Positions 4,401 to 6,753 of a stretch of DNA of 6,753 nucleotides are shown here, in pieces (positions within the stretch are counted from its first letter, which is position 1; the number at the start of each line of letters is the position of its first letter). A program made the translations under genes and the position numbers. The stretch lies in contig JAUIBM010000163.1 of NCBI GenBank assembly GCA_030428345.1, positions 1-6,753 of the forward strand, written 5' to 3'. The notes beneath the pieces are model-generated. The model did not search any database, had not been told where the DNA came from, and saw nothing but the letters and a program-made list of their open reading frames with translations. The DNA is from Alphaproteobacteria bacterium (GTDB lineage: Bacteria; Pseudomonadota; Alphaproteobacteria; Rhizobiales; Rhizobiaceae).

Positions 4401-6753
4401 CAGCAGATGATCCATGACGAGCTGGAACTCTACGAAAGCCTCCTGCTGAAGGTCGAGGATGAGGATCGTGTTTCGCGCAAGCGCCTCGAGCGGCTGAAGG
4501 AGGGGTTGCAGGAACGGCTGGAGGGACTCTCGACCCGAAAGGATGATCTGTTGACCATCGCCGAGATCGGCGTCGATCAGGTCATTGTTGACGAGGCCCA
4601 GGAGTTCCGCAAGCTCAGCTTCGCCACCAATATGTCAACACTCAAGGGGGTCGATCCGAACGGCTCGCAGCGCGCCTGGGATCTCTACGTTAAATCGCGC
4701 TTCATCGAGACGAAGAACCCGGGCCGGGCGCTTGTCCTGGCTTCCGGGACGCCAATCACCAATACGCTCGGCGAGATGTTCACGGTGCAGCGGCTCATGG
4801 ATCATGCCGCCCTGATGGAGCGCGGTCTGCACGAGTTCGACGCCTGGGCCTCGACTTTCGGTGATACGACTACCGAACTGGAGCTCCAGCCCTCGGGCAA
4901 ATACAAGCCGGTTTCCCGTTTCGCCAGCTTCGTCAACGTTCCCGAACTGATCGCGATGTTCCGGTCCTTCGCAGATGTCGTAATGCCGGTGGATCTTGCG
5001 GAATATGTGAAGGTGCCGGCGATCGCGACCGGCAAGCGTCAGATCATCACCTCGAAGCCCACGCAGGCGTTCAAGCACTATCAAATGGTACTGGATGCGC
5101 GCATCAAGGCGATCGAGGAACGCGAAGGGCCGGCCGAGCCCGGTGACGATATCCTGCTCTCCGTCATCACCGATGGCCGCCATGCAGCGATCGACCTGCG
5201 CCTGGTCGAGGCCGACAATAATAACGAACCGGACAACAAGCTCAACAATCTCATCTCGAACGCCTACCGGATTTGGCGGGAAACGGCTGACAACACCTAT
5301 GCTCGCCCGGACGGCAAGCCATTTGAGCTGACAGGCGCAGCGCAAATGATCTTTTCCGATCTCGGCACGATCAATGTCGAGAAGACGCGCGGCTTCTCGG
5401 CCTATCGCTGGATTCGCGAAGAACTGATCCGGCTCGGCGTACCGCCGTCCGAAATCGCCTTCATGCAGGACTACAAGAAGTCGGACGCCAAGCAGCGGCT
5501 GTTCGGCGACGTTCGCGCCGGCAAGATTCGCTTCCTGATCGGCAGTTCCGAAACGATGGGCACCGGCGTCAATGCCCAGCTTCGCCTGAAGGCGCTGCAT
5601 CATCTCGACGTGCCCTGGTTGCCTTCACAGATCGAGCAGCGCGAGGGTCGGATTGTACGGCAAGGCAATCAGCATGAAGAGGTCGATATCTTCGCCTATG
5701 CCACCGAAGGCTCGCTCGACGCCACCATGTGGCAAAACAACGAGCGCAAGGCCCGGTTCATTGCGGCAGCACTCTCCGGGGACACCTCGATCCGGCGGCT
5801 CGAGGACATGGGCGAAGGCCAGGCCAATCAGTTCGCCATGGCCAAGGCCATTGCATCGGGCGATCAGCGCCTGATGCAAAAGGCGGGGCTTGAAGCCGAT
5901 ATCGCTCGGCTGGAGCGTCTGTGGGCCGCCCATATCGATGATCAGCATGCTGTTCGCAGGCAGCTTCGCGACGCCGAGCGCGACATTGAATATGCCGCGC
6001 GGCGGATTTCTGAGATCGGTCAGGACATCGAGCGTCTGGTTCTAACCGGCGGAGATCCATTCTCCATGATTGTGGGAGGCAAGCGCCACGATGAACGCAA
6101 GAAAGCGGGGAGGGCGCTCATGAAGGAAATCCTCACCCTCGTGCAACTTCAGCAAGAAGGCGAGTGCATCATCGCCTCGATCGGCGGCTTCGAGCTTGAA
6201 TATTCCGGCGAACGCTTCGGCAAGGATGGTTACCGCTATTCCACAATGCTGCTCCGGACCGGCGTGGAACACGAGATCGAGCTTGCGATCACCGTCACGC
6301 CGCTCGGCGCGATCTCCCGGATCGAGCGGGCCTTGTCCGGCTTCGAGGACGAACAGGAACGCTATCGTCAGCGACTGGCCGATGCGCGCCGCCGACTGCA
6401 GGTGGAGAAAAACCTGTACGACCAGGGTGTAACCGCGCGCGAGTCCGTCAACTCGGTTCGTTCTGACCTCTCGCGAGCCGGCGCCAGTGCCGCAGAGGCC
6501 ATGGCGGCGCTGCGTAGCGCCGAGGCCGAAGCCGAGCGCATTGAGCAACTGGTCCGCGATACCACTCTTCGCGCCCCCATGTCGGGACGCGTCTCCGTGC
6601 TGCGGACGACGGCAGGCCAGGTGGTCCGCAATGGTCAAACGATCGTCCGTATCGTCGACCCCAAAGAAGTAAAAATTCGTTTCGCTGTACCGAGTGACAA
6701 GGCAGCCGCTCTGCGTGTGGGTACGACCATCTCGTTCTCGTCGTCGGAAACGA
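1437..6753 (+). CDS. N6-adenine DNA methylase / SNF2-like helicase, fused in frame to a membrane fusion protein segment (3' partial)
   Basis: An uninterrupted frame of 1772 codons, open at the window end. Residues 1-55 are acidic, Ser/Pro-rich low complexity. Residues ~80-360 hold an adenine methylase: RFTGFGASDLANGVFRRPGE, TQYAHFTPE (166-174), SAM motif EPGIGTG (196-202), ELDP (222-225), GDF (243-245) and catalytic NPPF (260-263). A long linker follows. Residues ~860-1460 are a superfamily 2 helicase: YDHQKRGIW (872-880), Walker A GAGKT (895-899), VPGHCLGQ (922-929), Walker B DEAQ (1052-1055), SGTPITNT (1103-1110), MGTGVN (1374-1379) and arginine-finger motif QREGRIVRQGN (1401-1411). Residues ~1485-1654 are mostly coiled coil. 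All key residues are present. The family is what COG calls N12-class adenine methylase with a helicase domain; phage P1 DarB, an antirestriction protein, is a functional analogue. It probably acts on DNA in the cytoplasm, using SAM and ATP. After about residue 1654 the protein becomes an HlyD-like adaptor (separate entry), replacing the usual C-terminal tail. Confidence 0.9.
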   Translation, partial: MSHDDPFSLSPLGNSTLSSGFGLGVAAFDDDFAANDFDDDPPPAGPSPAMHTPQMPSSSPRTVPLSPGANFHLSGSRGLARGWKQRAQDNIAVIRLAAQIEAEERHATSDEQDKLIRFTGFGASDLANGVFRRPGEVEFRTGWNEIGMALEDAVAEADYASLARCTQYAHFTPEFIVRAIWAGLQRLGWRGGRVLEPGIGTGLFPALMPERLRAVSQVTGIELDPVTARIARLLQPRARIVTGDFARTDLPASFDLVVGNPPFSDRTVRSDRAYRSMKLVLHDYFIARSIDLLKPGALAAFVTSSGTMDKADCSAREHIAKSADLIAAIRLPEGSFRSDAGTDVVVDILFFRKRKVGEPEGDQAWLDIDEIRPAIEDESAIRINRWFARHPAFVLGTHALTSGPFGETYTCLPRKDRDLVSTLAAAINLLPEALYDGEPTEIDLELEYEVEGTPVNLPLKRHVREGSFFFDQVRGLMQVVDGEPVAVKVRKGRSGDGISEKHVHIIRKLIPIRDAVREVLKAQELDRPWKDLQVRLRIAWSSFVRDFGPINHTTVSITEAPDGETRENHRRPNLQPFLDDPDCWLVASIEDYDLDTDTSRPGPIFTERVISPPAAPIINSATDALAVVLNEHGRVDIDHIAELLHRDPKDVVAELGSAIYRNPADGSWQMADAYLSGRVRDKLKAAEVAAALDPAYQCNVSALQGVQPADLRPSDITARLGAPWIPAADVVAFVKETMNADIKIHHMPELASWTVDARQLGYLAAGTSEWGTDRRHAGELLADALNSRVPQIFDTVKDGDSEKRVLNVVDTEAAKEKLYKIKTAFQNWIWSDPDRTDRLARIYNDRFNNIAPRKFDGSHLQLPGTSGAFVLYDHQKRGIWRIISDGATYLAHAVGAGKTMTMAAAIMEQRRLGLISKAMLTVPGHCLGQVAREFLALYPNARILVADETNFTKDKRARFLSRAATATWDAIIITHSAFRFIGVPSAFEQQMIHDELELYESLLLKVEDEDRVSRKRLERLKEGLQERLEGLSTRKDDLLTIAEIGVDQVIVDEAQEFRKLSFATNMSTLKGVDPNGSQRAWDLYVKSRFIETKNPGRALVLASGTPITNTLGEMFTVQRLMDHAALMERGLHEFDAWASTFGDTTTELELQPSGKYKPVSRFASFVNVPELIAMFRSFADVVMPVDLAEYVKVPAIATGKRQIITSKPTQAFKHYQMVLDARIKAIEEREGPAEPGDDILLSVITDGRHAAIDLRLVEADNNNEPDNKLNNLISNAYRIWRETADNTYARPDGKPFELTGAAQMIFSDLGTINVEKTRGFSAYRWIREELIRLGVPPSEIAFMQDYKKSDAKQRLFGDVRAGKIRFLIGSSETMGTGVNAQLRLKALHHLDVPWLPSQIEQREGRIVRQGNQHEEVDIFAYATEGSLDATMWQNNERKARFIAAALSGDTSIRRLEDMGEGQANQFAMAKAIASGDQRLMQKAGLEADIARLERLWAAHIDDQHAVRRQLRDAERDIEYAARRISEIGQDIERLVLTGGDPFSMIVGGKRHDERKKAGRALMKEILTLVQLQQEGECIIASIGGFELEYSGERFGKDGYRYSTMLLRTGVEHEIELAITVTPLGAISRIERALSGFEDEQERYRQRLADARRRLQVEKNLYDQGVTARESVNSVRSDLSRAGASAAEAMAALRSAEAEAERIEQLVRDTTLRAPMSGRVSVLRTTAGQVVRNGQTIVRIVDPKEVKIRFAVPSDKAAALRVGTTISFSSSET
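6369..6410 (+). other. probable fusion joint between methylase-helicase and membrane fusion protein sequence
   Basis: The helicase family pattern runs through IERALSGFEDEQERYRQRLADARRRL, ending at codon 6396-6398, and adaptor sequence is clear from about 6411. Both parents have an Arg/Ala-rich coiled coil here, so the exact break cannot be set within about 40 bases; a short shared sequence could have guided the join. A PstI-type hexamer CTGCAG lies at 6396-6401, right in the interval. That fits a cloning or ligation artefact but may be coincidence. No insertion sequence, target duplication or repeat is visible at the joint. Confidence 0.6.
6402..6753 (+). other. C-terminal half of an HlyD/RND-type membrane fusion protein, in frame with the methylase-helicase
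   Basis: Residues ~1656-1772 of the long frame do not resemble the methylase-helicase family. They read as a periplasmic adaptor of an efflux system: LYDQGVTARESV (1660-1671) opens the second coiled-coil helix, rich in Ala/Glu (SAEAEAERIEQL); then TLRAPMSGRV (1710-1719) with the APxxG entry to the barrel-sandwich (lipoyl-like) domain; GQVVRNG (1727-1733), the matching half-motif; and IVDPKEVKIRFAVPSDKAAALRVG (1739-1762), the start of the beta-barrel. Absent are the signal peptide or membrane anchor, the first barrel-sandwich half and the first helix. In such adaptors the two barrel-sandwich halves pack together, so this piece alone should not fold normally. Three GTA valine codons and an A-rich patch (6662-6676) hint at a different origin from the preceding 1650 codons. 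The rest of the gene, and perhaps a transporter gene, would lie beyond 6753. Confidence 0.8.

Noticed and set aside
4635..5603. 322-codon open frame on the minus strand
   Set aside because: It overlaps the helicase core (SGTPITNT and MGTGVN are encoded on the + strand here). It is composition-driven shadow coding with no family pattern of its own.
1..6753. CRISPR array, insertion sequence, integrase site or replication origin
   Set aside because: No regularly spaced repeats, transposase or integrase motifs, terminal inverted repeats with target duplications, or iteron arrays were found on either strand.

Overview
The window looks like accessory DNA from a GC-rich alphaproteobacterium, of the rhizobial or sphingomonad kind. 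It reads like the variable backbone of a conjugative plasmid, integrative element or genomic island. The evidence is the codon use, the strong Shine-Dalgarno sites, and a run of protein families (a DUF5983-like end, DUF1419, DUF3085, a giant adenine methylase-helicase) that I know from such elements. No replication, partition, conjugation, transposase or integrase gene lies inside the window, so its placement on a mobile element is inferred from gene content alone.

Layout, all on the + strand. Positions 1-92 are the last 29 codons of an upstream gene. Positions 93-332 form a 240-base intergenic region with unusual structure: a 43-base uninterrupted purine run (109-151), a GC-rich stretch that can fold into a branched structure (160-245), and two tiny overlapping reading frames (269-292 and 289-336) that hand over by ATGA overlaps to the next gene. 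A compact gene set follows: a DUF1419 protein (333-938), a DUF3085 protein (954-1352), a short spacer with a 9-bp perfect hairpin (1379-1401), and a very large gene that starts at 1437 and is still open at the window end.

The large gene is the main content. Its first ~1654 residues are a clear N6-adenine DNA methylase (EPGIGTG, NPPF) joined to an SNF2-like superfamily 2 helicase (GAGKT, DEAQ, SGTPITNT, QREGRIVRQG). Its C-terminal coiled coil changes abruptly near 6396 into the back half of an HlyD/RND-type membrane fusion protein (second coiled-coil helix, APxxG half of the lipoyl/barrel-sandwich domain, start of the beta-barrel). The reading frame is kept across the join. A cytoplasmic DNA-processing enzyme fused to a periplasmic adaptor that lacks its signal sequence makes no obvious functional sense. 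A deletion, recombination joint or assembly/clone chimera is the most economical reading, but a real fusion gene cannot be excluded from the sequence.

The DUF1419, DUF3085 and methylase-helicase genes are close together, co-directional and each have a good ribosome binding site, so they are probably one transcription unit. By analogy with phage P1 DarB (a methylase-helicase antirestriction protein), the set could protect or modify incoming element DNA. That role is inferred and not shown by the sequence.
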